From: Cupriavidus sp.
Lineage (GTDB): Bacteria > Pseudomonadota > Gammaproteobacteria > Burkholderiales > Burkholderiaceae
Assembly (NCBI GenBank): GCA_013362725.1
Contig: JABFVP010000283.1
Location: 1 to 15,045 of the forward strand
Reading direction: 5' to 3'
Length of the DNA stretch: 15,045 bases
In this document: piece by piece, positions 7,130 to 15,045 of the stretch
Layout of the letters: the number at the start of each line of letters is the position of its first letter
Position numbering within the stretch: position 1 is the first letter of the stretch
Program-made: the position numbers and the translations under genes
The notes under the pieces: generated by a model
Databases searched by the model: none
The model's input: the letters and a program-made list of their open reading frames with translations, nothing else
What the model was told of the DNA's origin: nothing

Positions 7130-7158
7130 GCCGACCTGGCACTGCCCTTGTCATGAAG

Positions 7159-7187
7159 AACGCCCGCCATGGCGCCTGGCGGGCGTT
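7159..7187 (+). terminator. Stem-loop terminator after the GYD gene
   Basis: An 11-bp perfect stem, AACGCCCGCCA with TGGCGGGCGTT, surrounds a 7-base loop 29 bases after the stop codon. There is no long T-tract, only TTGTC, so termination efficiency is uncertain. It is the strongest hairpin in the window. Confidence 0.6.
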
Positions 7188-7302
7188 GTCGCGGCTGGCC
7201 GGTGCCCTTTTGCCGGATCTCCGACGGCCTTGTCAGACGGCGCCCGATACCTCGGCCGCGGCACAGCGATGACACTGATACGGCCAACTTCCGGAGAGCG
7301 CC

Positions 7303-7527
7303 ATGCCAGGCAAGAATATCCATGTCGTGCCGACCCATAACGGCTGGGCCGTCGAAGCGGAAGGACGCTCAGGCAACCAGCAGCGCTTCACTTCGATGGC
7401 GCATGCGATTGCCAGCGGCACCGAGAAAGCCCGGCGCGCCAAGGTCGAATTGCTGATCCACGGCAGGGATCACCAGATCATGGAGCGCAGCTCATTCGGA
7501 AACGCTGCAAGTGACACCGACGGGTAA
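7303..7527 (+). CDS. DUF2188 small protein
   Basis: This 74-residue protein belongs to the DUF2188 family. Recognisable signatures are NIHVVPTHNGWAVEAEG (residues 5-21) and ELLIHGRDHQIMERSSFGN (49-67). Members are small, soluble and of unknown function. The ATG is preceded by GGAGAG at 7293-7298. There is no cysteine cluster, signal peptide or membrane segment. The stop lies 52 bases before the likely start of the AI-2E-family gene on the same strand, so the two may be co-transcribed. I know of no experiment that explains this pairing. Confidence 0.8.
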   Translation: MPGKNIHVVPTHNGWAVEAEGRSGNQQRFTSMAHAIASGTEKARRAKVELLIHGRDHQIMERSSFGNAASDTDG

Positions 7528-7579
7528 TTGCGTGGCACCATGGGCATCGTTCCCGGGCGAATCAACTCGCGACAAGCCG

Positions 7580-8626
7580 ATGCGCAATTTGAAAGGTTTC
7601 TACATCCTTCTGGTCGCCGTCACCATTGCGTTCATCTGGATACTGGTGCCCTTCTACAGCGCGATCCTGTGGGGCACCATACTGGCCATCCTGTTTCATC
7701 CCATGCAGCGCAAGCTGACGGTGCGATTCGGCAATCGCGAAAATCTGGCAGCGCTGACCACGCTGCTGGTTTGCGTGCTGATGGCGATTGTCCCCGTGTT
7801 CCTGACGATTGCCACGCTCGCGCAAGAAGCGGCCTTTGCCTACCAGCAGATCAAGGCCGGCAAATGGGACTTCGGGCAGTACTTCCAGACCGCCGTGCAG
7901 GCCCTGCCGGCTTCGGTGGCGGCCTGGCTGAATGAGGTCGGACTGGCCGACGTAGCCGGGTTGCAGGCGAAACTGACTGAAGGGGCCGCCCGCATCAGCC
8001 AGTTCATGGCGGCCCAGGCGGTCGCCATTGGCCAGAACACGCTCCAGTTCGCCGTCGGCCTCGGTGTCATGCTGTATCTGGTTTTTTTCCTGCTGCGTGA
8101 CGGCGCGGTGATTTCCCATCGCTTGCGCGAGGCCATGCCGCTGAGCGACGCGCACACCCGCCGGCTGGTCGGCCGCTTCACCACCGTGGTCCGCGCCACG
8201 GTCAAGGGCAACGTGGTAGTGGCGGCGGTGCAGGGGATACTGGGCGGCCTGATGTTCCTGCTGCTGGGCATCAACGGCGCGTTGCTGTGGGGCACGCTGA
8301 TGGCGTTCCTGTCGCTGCTGCCGGCCGTTGGCGCCGCGCTGGTATGGGGCCCCGCCGCGATTTATTTCCTGCTGGCAGGCCCGGCCTGGAAAGGCATCGC
8401 GCTGATTGCCATCGGTACCCTGGTGATTGGCGCCGTGGACAACCTGCTGCGCCCCGTGCTCGTCGGCAAGGACACCAAATTGCCGGACTGGGTCGTGCTG
8501 ATATCGACGCTGGGCGGCATGTCCGTGTTTGGCATCAACGGCTTTGTGATAGGACCGCTGATTGCCGCACTGTTCATGTCGTGCTGGGATATTTCGGTGA
8601 TCGAGGATCGCGACGACACCATGTGA
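7580..8626 (+). CDS. AI-2E family transporter (YdiK-like membrane protein)
   Basis: This is a polytopic inner-membrane protein of the AI-2E/PerM family, whose members export or import varied substrates, including Na+/H+ exchange and, in a few cases, autoinducer-2. The 348-residue product has hydrophobic segments near residues 7-38, 55-80 and 155-175, then a dense group from about 215 to 335. The C-terminal DNLLRPVLVGKDTKLPDWVV and GINGFVIGPLIAALF segments are family landmarks. A longer frame from GTG 7511 would overlap the DUF2188 gene and add polar residues, so the ATG at 7580 is preferred; its ribosome binding site is weak. The substrate cannot be predicted, and the family name should not be read as evidence of quorum sensing here. 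Confidence 0.85.
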   Translation: MRNLKGFYILLVAVTIAFIWILVPFYSAILWGTILAILFHPMQRKLTVRFGNRENLAALTTLLVCVLMAIVPVFLTIATLAQEAAFAYQQIKAGKWDFGQYFQTAVQALPASVAAWLNEVGLADVAGLQAKLTEGAARISQFMAAQAVAIGQNTLQFAVGLGVMLYLVFFLLRDGAVISHRLREAMPLSDAHTRRLVGRFTTVVRATVKGNVVVAAVQGILGGLMFLLLGINGALLWGTLMAFLSLLPAVGAALVWGPAAIYFLLAGPAWKGIALIAIGTLVIGAVDNLLRPVLVGKDTKLPDWVVLISTLGGMSVFGINGFVIGPLIAALFMSCWDISVIEDRDDTM

Positions 8627-8668
8627 CCGGCGGCGCTGCCATGTCTGCGTGTCGCCGTGTCCGGCGAG

Positions 8669-8699
8669 TTGACAAAGCAATCGCGCATGCGCCGATAAA
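8669..8699 (+). promoter_or_regulatory. Promoter of the TonB receptor gene
   Basis: A consensus -35 TTGACA (8669-8674) is followed by GATAAA (8694-8699) at 19 bp, or CGATAA at 18 bp. The spacer includes the palindrome GCGCATGCGC. The spacing is slightly long. The predicted start near 8706 sits beside the Fur-box-like sequence. Confidence 0.5.
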
Positions 8700-8714
8700 A
8701 TTTCTGGAAACACG

Positions 8715-8734
8715 AATTATTCTCATTTATTATC
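8715..8734. promoter_or_regulatory. Fur-box-like site
   Basis: The site reads AATTATTCTCATTTATTATC on the plus strand. Its reverse complement contains AATGAGAATAATT, which agrees at 11 of 13 bases with the core AATGATAATCATT of the Fur consensus, plus an adjoining GATAAT hexamer. It lies just downstream of the predicted promoter and 27 bases before the receptor ATG, as expected for iron repression. Confidence 0.6.
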
Positions 8735-8761
8735 CGGCCTTTGCTTTCGCCACGGGCCGTC

Positions 8762-10861
8762 ATGCTTTTCCGCCGTCTTGCCATCCCTGCCGCCGCCAGT
8801 TCGCTGCTGCTGCCTGCCGTTGTCTCCCACGCCGCCGAAGAACCCACCACGCTGCCGGCCGTGACAGTCAGCGCCGCCGCTGACGCGCAGACGGACATCG
8901 GTTTCGCCACCCGCCGGGCGGCCGGCGTGACCAAGTCGGGCGAAGCCGCCGCCGACGCCGCGCAGTCGATCACCGTGATCACGCGCGACCTGCTCGACAG
9001 CCAGCAGGCCCAAAACCTGAGCGACGCGCTGCAGAATTCGGCCGGCGTGGTCACCAACACCTATGGCCGGCGCGGCTGGGACGATTTCATCATCCGCGGC
9101 CAGCGTGCCTCGGAATCGATCTTTGCCGACGGGCTGCTGGTCGACAGCAACAACCGCGTGGCGCAGGAACTGTTCGGCGTGGAGCGCGTGGAAGTGCTCA
9201 AGGGGCCGGCCTCGATACTGTTCGGCGCGGTGCAGCCCGGCGGCCTGGTCAACATGGTCAGCAAGCGCCCGCGCGCGGAACTGTTCGGCGAACTGGGCCT
9301 GACCGTCGGCAACTATGGCTTCCGGCAGATGACGGTCGACGTGGGCACGCCACTGGCCAGGGACAGCAAGGCCGCGTTCCGCCTGAACGGACTGATGATG
9401 AACAGCGACGATCCGACCGACTTTGTCTGGTATCGCAACCGCTGGATCGCGCCGTCGCTGACGCTGGATCTTGGCGCGCGCACCGACTTCACCATCCTGG
9501 CCAGCCACAACCAGCGCAACTACGTGCGCCAGCAGGGCCTGCCCGTGAACGGGACGCTGGTGCCGAACCGCAATGGCGTGGTGCCGGCCAGCCGCTTTAT
9601 CGGCGAGCCCAATGCGCCGTCCTATGACGGCGAGCAGAACCGCATCGGCTACGCGCTGACGCACCGCTTCGACTCGGGCTGGAGCCTTCACCAGAACCTG
9701 CGCTACCAGGCCTCGTCGCTGACCGGCACGCTGGTATCGGCCGGCACCATGGCGCTCAACAGCCAGTCGATGAACCGCAGCGGCACGCAGCAGAGTTTTT
9801 CGGGCGATTCGTTCGGGGTCGACACCAACGTGCAGCGTACCTTTGCGTTCACGGGGCACGCCCACAGCGTGACCTTTGGCATCGACTACCGGCATACCAG
9901 GGAAGACCGCCTGCAGAAGACCTGCCGCGTCGCCGCGCTGAACGTCTACAACCCGGTCTATGGCGCCAGCATTAACTGTCCGTCCGCGTATAACCTGGAT
10001 GCGACCGATACGCTGGATGCGCTCGGTCTCTATCTGCGCGACCAGGTCCGCCTGGCCGAGCGCTGGACGGTTAACGGCGGCGTGCGATACGAATCCGCGC
10101 GGACCGGCACAACCGACCGGCTGGCATCATCGCGCTTCACCAACGACAGCAACGCCGTCACCGGCAGCGCGGGCGTGATGTACGACCTGACCAACTGGGC
10201 GCGGCCGTACGCGAGCTTCGCCACGTCGTTCCTGCCCAACGCCGGCACCGATGCCAGCGGCGCCACCTTCAAGCCGGAGAAAGGCCGCCAGTACGAGGTC
10301 GGCATCAAGTTCGACATGCCGGACCAGACCGGCCTGCTGACGCTGGCCGCGTTCGACCTGACGCGCACTAATGTGCTCGGCAGCGATCCGGTCAATACGG
10401 GCTTCAGCGTGGCCGTCGGCGAACAGCGCTCGCGCGGGCTGGAACTGGAACTGACGCAGGATCTCGGCAACGGCCTGAGCGTGTCGGCGGCCTATGCCTA
10501 TATCGCCAGCGAAGTCACCGAGGACAGCGTCGCCGCCAACGTCGGCAAGCCGCTGAACAGCGTGCCGCGCCACAGCTTCTCGATCTGGAGCCAGTATCGA
10601 CTGCGCGGCGCGCTGGCCGGCTGGTATGTCGGCGCCGGCGTGCGCGGCGAGAGCGCCAAGCGCGGCTACAGCTTCAACTACACCGTGCCGGGCTACGCCG
10701 TCGCCGATCTTGGCGTCGGCTACGTGGCCTCGCACTGGCGCGCGGCATTCAACGTCAAGAACGTGTTCGACAAGATGTACTACGCGGGCGGCCTGAACAA
10801 CAACGTGCTGCCGGTGGGCAATCCGCGCGTCGCCATGCTCAACGTGACGATGAATTATTGA
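8762..10861 (+). CDS. TonB-dependent siderophore receptor
   Basis: This is an outer-membrane receptor for ferric siderophore uptake, powered by TonB-ExbBD. The 699 residues begin with a signal peptide (MLFRRLAIPAAASSLLLPAVVSHA, probable cut after residue 24), followed by a TonB-box-like TLPAVTVSA (30-38). The plug spans about 65-170 (DAAQSITVITRDLL, FIIRGQRASESIFADGLLVD, VEVLKGPASILFGAVQPGGLVN). The beta-barrel ends in NVTMNY with a terminal aromatic residue. Cys387 and Cys405 probably form a disulfide in an extracellular loop. There is no N-terminal signalling domain and no FecI/FecR pair nearby, so control by Fur at the upstream site is more likely. A TTG at 8741 would add seven residues but spoils the signal peptide. 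The siderophore is unknown. Confidence 0.92.
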   Translation: MLFRRLAIPAAASSLLLPAVVSHAAEEPTTLPAVTVSAAADAQTDIGFATRRAAGVTKSGEAAADAAQSITVITRDLLDSQQAQNLSDALQNSAGVVTNTYGRRGWDDFIIRGQRASESIFADGLLVDSNNRVAQELFGVERVEVLKGPASILFGAVQPGGLVNMVSKRPRAELFGELGLTVGNYGFRQMTVDVGTPLARDSKAAFRLNGLMMNSDDPTDFVWYRNRWIAPSLTLDLGARTDFTILASHNQRNYVRQQGLPVNGTLVPNRNGVVPASRFIGEPNAPSYDGEQNRIGYALTHRFDSGWSLHQNLRYQASSLTGTLVSAGTMALNSQSMNRSGTQQSFSGDSFGVDTNVQRTFAFTGHAHSVTFGIDYRHTREDRLQKTCRVAALNVYNPVYGASINCPSAYNLDATDTLDALGLYLRDQVRLAERWTVNGGVRYESARTGTTDRLASSRFTNDSNAVTGSAGVMYDLTNWARPYASFATSFLPNAGTDASGATFKPEKGRQYEVGIKFDMPDQTGLLTLAAFDLTRTNVLGSDPVNTGFSVAVGEQRSRGLELELTQDLGNGLSVSAAYAYIASEVTEDSVAANVGKPLNSVPRHSFSIWSQYRLRGALAGWYVGAGVRGESAKRGYSFNYTVPGYAVADLGVGYVASHWRAAFNVKNVFDKMYYAGGLNNNVLPVGNPRVAMLNVTMNY

Positions 10862-10869
10862 GGCCGAGC

Positions 10870-10898
10870 TGGTGTCTCGCCTGCAATGCGAAACACCA
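10870..10898. terminator. Stem-loop between convergent receptor and fdwA genes
   Basis: TGGTGTCTCGC and GCGAAACACCA form an 11-bp stem with one mismatch and a 7-base loop. It fills most of the 50-base gap between two convergent stop codons and could serve both strands. No T-tract is present on either side. Confidence 0.45.
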
Positions 10899-10911
10899 CC
10901 GCTGCTTGCGG

Positions 10912-13734
10912 CTAGGCCGAAGCGGGCTCCAGGATCTGCCCGCCGCCATAGCTGGACTGCACCGGCACCGCTCCGCCAGCCGTCATCCTGATCGCGCAAT
11001 ACTTGAACTCGGGAATCTTGCCGAACGGGTCCAGCGCCGCGTTGGTCAGCTTGTTGATCGCCGCCTCGTAGTAGCAGAACGGCACGAACACCGCGCCACG
11101 CGGCGTGCCGGCATCGGCGCGCGCATAGAGCGTGACCTCGCCGCGCCGCGACGACAGCGTGACCACGCCGCCGGGCGTGCCGCCGAGCGCGTCGAGGTCG
11201 AGCGGATGCACCAGCGCGACCGGGTCGGGCTCGATCGCATCGAGCACGCCGGCGCGCCGCGTCATGCTGCCGGTATGCCAGTGCTCGAGCTGGCGCCCGG
11301 TGATCAGCACCATCGGGTAGTCCGCATCGGGGCGCTCCGCCGCCGGAATGATGTCCGCCGGCACGAACCGGCCGCGGCCGGTCGCGGTCGGGAAGCTGTC
11401 GGTGAAGATCACCGGCTCGCCCGGATCGCCCTCTTCCTTGCACGGATACGTGACCGCGTGCTCGCGCTCCAGCCGCTCCCAGGTCACGCCACCGATGCTC
11501 GGCATCGCCTGCCGCATCTCGTTGAACACGTCCTCGACGCTGTCGTAGCGCCAGTCCAGCCCCAGCTGCGCCGCCATCTGCTGGACGATCCACAGGTCCT
11601 GGCGCGCCTGTCCCGGCGGATTCAGCGCCTGCCGGCCGAGCTGCACGGTGCGGTCGGTGTTGGTGAAGGTGCCGGTCTTCTCGGGGAAGGCCGAGGCCGG
11701 CAGCACCACGTCGGCCAGGTACGCAGTCTCGGTCAGGAAGATGTCCTGCACCACCAGGTGGTCGAGCGAGGCCAGCGCCGCGCGCGCATGCTCGGCGTCG
11801 GGGTCGGACATCGCCGGGTTCTCGCCCATGATGTACATGCCGCGCACCTCGCCGCGCTCGATCGCCTGCATCACCTCGACCACCGTCAGGCCGGGCTGGC
11901 GGTCCAGCGGCATGCCCCACAGCGCCTCGAAGCTGGCGATCGCGAGCGGATCGTCGACGCGCCGGTAGTCCGGATACATCATCGGGATCAGCCCCGCGTC
12001 GGAAGCGCCCTGCACGTTGTTCTGCCCGCGCAGCGGGTGCAGCCCGGTGCCGGGCCGGCCGATCTGGCCGGTCATCAGCGCCAGCGCGATCAGGCAGCGC
12101 GCGTTGTCGGTGCCATGCACGTGCTGCGACACGCCCATGCCCCACAGGATCATCGAACTGTTCGCGGTGGCATAGACGCGCGCGACTTCGCGGATGGTTT
12201 CGGCGTCGATGCCGCAGATCGGCGCCATCAGCTCGGGGCTGTAGGCGGCCACGTTGCGCTGCAGTTCGTCGAAGCCGATGGTGCGGCTGTCGATGAAGTC
12301 GCGGTCGACCAGGCCCTCGTTGACGATCACATGCATCATCGCGTTGAGCAGCGCCACGTCGGCATCGGGCTTGAACTGCAGGAAGCGCCAGGCGAAGCGC
12401 GCCAGGTCGGAGCGGCGCGGATCGGCCACGATCAGTTTGGTGCCGTTCTTCACGGCATTCTTGATCCAGCTGGCCGCGACGGGGTGGTTCACGGTCGGGT
12501 TGGCGCCGATCACGATCACCACCTCGGCCTTGTCGACATCCATCACCGGGTTCGACACCGCGCCCGAGCCGATCCCTTCCAGCAGCGCCGCCACCGACGA
12601 GGCGTGGCACAGCCGCGTGCAGTGGTCGACGTTGTTGCTGCCGAAGCCGGTGCGCACCAGCTTCTGGAACAGGTAGGCCTCTTCGTTGCTGCCCTTGGCG
12701 GAGCCAAAACCGGCCAGCGCGCGCTTGCCGTGGGTGTCGCGGATCTGCGCGAGCTTGCCGCCCGCCAGCGCCAGAGCCTCTTCCCAGCTGGCTTCGCGGA
12801 ACACGTCCATCACGTGGTCCGGGTCCATGACGAAATCGCCCTGCTTGGGCACGCCGTCGCGGCGCACCAGCGGCACCGTCAGCCGCTGCGGATGCTGGAC
12901 GTAGTCGAAGCCGTAGCGGCCCTTCACGCACAGGCGCTGGTGATTAGCCGGGCCATCGCGCCCTTCCACAAACAGAATGCGGTTGTCCTTGACGTTGTAG
13001 GTCAGCTGGCAGCCGACGCCGCAGTACGGGCACACCGACTCCACCTGCTTGTCGGGCACCGCCAGTGCGGCATCGCGCGCGGGCATCAGCGCGCCGGTCG
13101 GGCAGGCCTGCACGCATTCGCCGCAGGCGACGCAGGTGGACGCGCCCATCGGGTCGTCCATGTCGAACACGATGCGCGCATCGTCGCCGCGCAGCGCCAG
13201 GCCGATCACGTCGTTGACCTGTTCGTCACGGCAGGCGCGCAGGCAGCGGGTGCACTGGATGCAGGCATCCAGGTTGACCGCGATGGCCGGGTGCGACAGG
13301 TCCGCCGCCACGCGTTCGCGCGGGGCGAAGCGCGGCTTGCCGACTTCGAGCCGGGCGGCCCACTGGTCAAGCTCGTTGTTGCGGGTGTATTCCGCTTCCG
13401 GCATGTCCGACTGCAGCAGTTCCAGTACGGTGCGCTGGGCGCGGCGGGCGCGCTCGGATTCGGTCTGCACCTGCATGCCTGCAGTGGGATAGCGGCAGCA
13501 GGACGGCGCCAGCACGCGCTCGCCCTGGATCTCGACCATGCAGGCGCGGCAATTGCCGGCGGGCTCGAGGCCGTCCTTGTAGCACAGGTGCGGGACGTCG
13601 AAGCCTTCGCGCTGCGCCACCTTCAGCAGGCTTTCGTCGGGCTGCGCGCTCACCTCGCGGCCGTTGAGGGTGAAGGTAACGGCGGGCTCGGCGGATTCGA
13701 CTAGCGCACGTTCGGCGCGGGTCAGTGCATTCAT
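10912..13734 (-). CDS. fdwA: NAD-dependent formate dehydrogenase, alpha (catalytic) subunit, Fdw/FDH1 type
   Basis: This is the cytoplasmic catalytic subunit that oxidises formate to CO2 at a bis-MGD molybdenum or tungsten centre and sends electrons through Fe-S clusters to the beta subunit. The 940 residues run as follows: N-terminal [2Fe-2S] domain (Cys51, 62, 65 and 79 or 80), two ferredoxin-type [4Fe-4S] motifs (CIQCTRCLRAC, 158-168; CVACGECVQACP, 201-212), a [4Fe-4S] site next to the cofactor (Cys235, 238, 242, 269), then the active site CTRLCHASS with Cys376-His377, and LRGQNNVQGASDAG with Arg569. The active-site Cys replaces selenocysteine. The NuoG-like His-Cys3 cluster motif is absent, since no Cys occurs at 81-157. 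It follows the beta-subunit gene by 25 bases. Metal choice cannot be read from sequence; the fdw name follows likeness to tungsten-type FDH1. Confidence 0.88.
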   Translation of the reverse strand: MNALTRAERALVESAEPAVTFTLNGREVSAQPDESLLKVAQREGFDVPHLCYKDGLEPAGNCRACMVEIQGERVLAPSCCRYPTAGMQVQTESERARRAQRTVLELLQSDMPEAEYTRNNELDQWAARLEVGKPRFAPRERVAADLSHPAIAVNLDACIQCTRCLRACRDEQVNDVIGLALRGDDARIVFDMDDPMGASTCVACGECVQACPTGALMPARDAALAVPDKQVESVCPYCGVGCQLTYNVKDNRILFVEGRDGPANHQRLCVKGRYGFDYVQHPQRLTVPLVRRDGVPKQGDFVMDPDHVMDVFREASWEEALALAGGKLAQIRDTHGKRALAGFGSAKGSNEEAYLFQKLVRTGFGSNNVDHCTRLCHASSVAALLEGIGSGAVSNPVMDVDKAEVVIVIGANPTVNHPVAASWIKNAVKNGTKLIVADPRRSDLARFAWRFLQFKPDADVALLNAMMHVIVNEGLVDRDFIDSRTIGFDELQRNVAAYSPELMAPICGIDAETIREVARVYATANSSMILWGMGVSQHVHGTDNARCLIALALMTGQIGRPGTGLHPLRGQNNVQGASDAGLIPMMYPDYRRVDDPLAIASFEALWGMPLDRQPGLTVVEVMQAIERGEVRGMYIMGENPAMSDPDAEHARAALASLDHLVVQDIFLTETAYLADVVLPASAFPEKTGTFTNTDRTVQLGRQALNPPGQARQDLWIVQQMAAQLGLDWRYDSVEDVFNEMRQAMPSIGGVTWERLEREHAVTYPCKEEGDPGEPVIFTDSFPTATGRGRFVPADIIPAAERPDADYPMVLITGRQLEHWHTGSMTRRAGVLDAIEPDPVALVHPLDLDALGGTPGGVVTLSSRRGEVTLYARADAGTPRGAVFVPFCYYEAAINKLTNAALDPFGKIPEFKYCAIRMTAGGAVPVQSSYGGGQILEPASA

Positions 13735-13759
13735 GTCTGTCTCTCAGGCTCGGCCGGCA

Positions 13760-15045
13760 TCAGGCCAGTTCGTGCGGGAAGTACTTGATCACGCAGTCGA
13801 CGGGGTTCGGCGCGGCCTGCCCCAGGCCGCAGATCGATGCGTCGCGCATCACCGCGGACAGGTCATCCAGCGCCGCCAGGTCCCACTTCGGCTGGCGGAT
13901 CAGGTCGAGCGTCTTGGCCGTGCCGGTGCGGCACGGCGTGCATTGCCCGCACGACTCATGCTTGAAGAAGTGCATCAGGTTGCGCGCCGCCTGCGTGGCG
14001 CTGTCGTGGTCGGACAGGATCACGATCGCGGCCGAGCCGATAAAGCAGCCGTAGGGCTGCAGCGTGTCGAAGTCGAGCGGGATATTGCCCATCGCTGCCG
14101 GCAGGATGCCACCCGACGCGCCGCCCGGCAGGTAGCCGTAGAACGCATGGCCGTCGAGCATGCCGCCGCAGTATTCGTCGATCAGCTCGCGCACCGTGAT
14201 CCCGGCCGGTGCCAGGTGCACGCCGGGTCGTCTGACCCGGCCCGAGACCGAGAACGAGCGCAGGCCCTTGCGCCCGTTGCGCCCTTGCGAGGCAAACCAC
14301 TCGGCGCCCTTCTCGATGATGTCGCGCACCCAGTACAGGGTTTCGAAGTTGTGCTCCAGCGTCGGCCGGCCGAACAGGCCCACCTGCGCCACATAGGGCG
14401 GGCGCAGCCGCGGCATGCCGCGCTTGCCTTCGATCGATTCGATCATCGCCGATTCTTCGCCACAGATATACGCGCCCGCGCCGCGGCGCAGCTCGATGCG
14501 CGGCAGGCCGGGGACCGGAGGGTCCTGTTGCAATTGGCGCAAGGCTTCGGCCAGCAGCGCGCGGCAGCCCGCATATTCGTCGCGCAGGTAGATGTAGATC
14601 GCCGCCACGTCGACCACCTGCGCTGCGATCAGCATGCCTTCGAGGAAGCGGTGCGGATCGCGTTCCAGGTAGACGCGGTCCTTGAAGGTGCCGGGCTCGC
14701 CCTCGTCAATATTGACGGCCATCAGCCGCGGCGCGGCTTCGCCACGCACGATGCGCCATTTGCGGCCGGTCGGGAAGCCCGCCCCGCCCAGGCCGCGCAG
14801 GCCGGAATCCTCCATCGTGGCCAGCACCGCGGCCGGGTCGAGCGCGCCGCCGGCCAGGGCTTTCAGCAAGCCATAGCCGCCGTCGCGCCGGTAAGCGTCG
14901 TAGTCGATATGAGGTTCGGGCGCATGGCGCACCGCTTTGGCTTGCACGGCGGAGTCGATGGCCTCGGCGGTGGCATGGTCGACGGGGTTCTGCCCGACCA
15001 GCGCGGCCGGCGCCTTCTCGCAGCGGCCGATGCAGGGGGCGGCGA
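13760..15045 (-). CDS. fdwB: NAD-dependent formate dehydrogenase, beta (diaphorase) subunit, 5' end outside window
   Basis: This is the NADH-forming subunit (FMN, NAD and Fe-S), homologous to NuoF. The last 427 residues are visible and the frame stays open to the window edge. The GTG at 14947 is internal. The first visible residues, APCIGRCEKAPAALVGQ, carry the CxxxC of a NuoE-like thioredoxin-fold [2Fe-2S] domain, so gamma- and beta-type domains are fused. Next come the FMN/NADH site (SGLRGLGGAGFPTGRKW; GAGAYICGEESAMIES) and the C-terminal [4Fe-4S] site (SCGQCTPCRTG with a later CGLGQAAPNPV). This fused plan and the sequence are like Fdh1B of Methylobacterium rather than separate FdsG and FdsB. 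It is upstream of fdwA in the same operon. No fdsC- or fdsD-like gene is in the window. Confidence 0.87.
   Translation of the reverse strand, partial: AAPCIGRCEKAPAALVGQNPVDHATAEAIDSAVQAKAVRHAPEPHIDYDAYRRDGGYGLLKALAGGALDPAAVLATMEDSGLRGLGGAGFPTGRKWRIVRGEAAPRLMAVNIDEGEPGTFKDRVYLERDPHRFLEGMLIAAQVVDVAAIYIYLRDEYAGCRALLAEALRQLQQDPPVPGLPRIELRRGAGAYICGEESAMIESIEGKRGMPRLRPPYVAQVGLFGRPTLEHNFETLYWVRDIIEKGAEWFASQGRNGRKGLRSFSVSGRVRRPGVHLAPAGITVRELIDEYCGGMLDGHAFYGYLPGGASGGILPAAMGNIPLDFDTLQPYGCFIGSAAIVILSDHDSATQAARNLMHFFKHESCGQCTPCRTGTAKTLDLIRQPKWDLAALDDLSAVMRDASICGLGQAAPNPVDCVIKYFPHELA

Noticed and set aside
7580..8626. Quorum-sensing (autoinducer-2) role for the AI-2E-family gene
   Set aside because: The family name is historical; no luxS or lsr gene is near, and most members have other or unknown substrates.
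7562..8713. 383-codon minus-strand frame opposite the AI-2E-family gene
   Set aside because: Polar, Gln/His/Arg-rich product, the expected mirror of a membrane-protein gene.
10127..12931. 934-codon minus-strand open frame in another frame over fdwA and the receptor gene
   Set aside because: It crosses two well-supported genes, is strongly Arg/Ala/Gly-rich and has no domain.
10858..13704. 948-codon open frame on the plus strand antisense to fdwA
   Set aside because: It mirrors fdwA almost exactly, has His/Arg/Gly/Ala-rich composition without a recognisable domain, and is what high third-position GC produces opposite a real gene.

Overview
The window looks like a piece of a high-GC betaproteobacterial genome, most likely Cupriavidus or a close Burkholderiaceae relative. 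This is inferred from gene content, the very GC-rich third codon positions (long antisense open frames run through most genes) and an FDH1/Fdw-type formate dehydrogenase. I see no rRNA, tRNA, CRISPR array, insertion sequence or prophage gene.

Left part (about 180-6600): a complete-looking alicyclic acid module. Four minus-strand genes lie in the order badH-badI-aliB-aliA, with short gaps (21-51 nt) and a good ribosome binding site in front of each. They encode 2-hydroxycyclohexanecarboxyl-CoA dehydrogenase, 2-ketocyclohexanecarboxyl-CoA hydrolase (ring opening to pimelyl-CoA), cyclohexanecarboxyl-CoA dehydrogenase and cyclohexanecarboxylate-CoA ligase. A MarR-type repressor gene (badR-like) is divergent from badH. 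The 139-nt region between them holds an 18-bp inverted repeat, ACGTCAA-TATG-TTGACGT, placed as a shared operator. The one step of the Rhodopseudomonas palustris pathway with no gene here is the hydration of cyclohex-1-enecarboxyl-CoA (badK). A LuxR-type regulator with a PAS-like region converges on the 3' end of aliA.

Middle (about 6600-8630): a short stretch of plus-strand genes without an obvious joint pathway. It holds a GYD-domain protein followed by a strong stem-loop, a small DUF2188 protein and an AI-2E/YdiK-family membrane protein. Two clean palindromes lie between badR and the GYD gene.

Right part (8630-15045): a TonB-dependent siderophore receptor with a consensus -35 element and a Fur-box-like site upstream. 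It converges on a minus-strand formate dehydrogenase operon: fdwB-like (diaphorase subunit, cut by the window end) followed by fdwA-like (bis-MGD and Fe-S catalytic subunit). Remains of a NuoE-like [2Fe-2S] domain fused in front of the NuoF-like part of the beta subunit, and loss of the NuoG-type His-Cys3 cluster motif in alpha, place it with the two-subunit FDH1/Fdw type rather than the FdsGBA type.

The window contains no clearly new system. The most informative items are the alicyclic operon with its operator and missing hydratase, the Glu-to-Asp change at the catalytic-base position of AliB, and several unassigned palindromes. No gene-free stretch exceeds 300 bases; the largest gaps (1303-1481, 5936-6074, 6597-6835, 7130-7302, 8627-8761) are described below.
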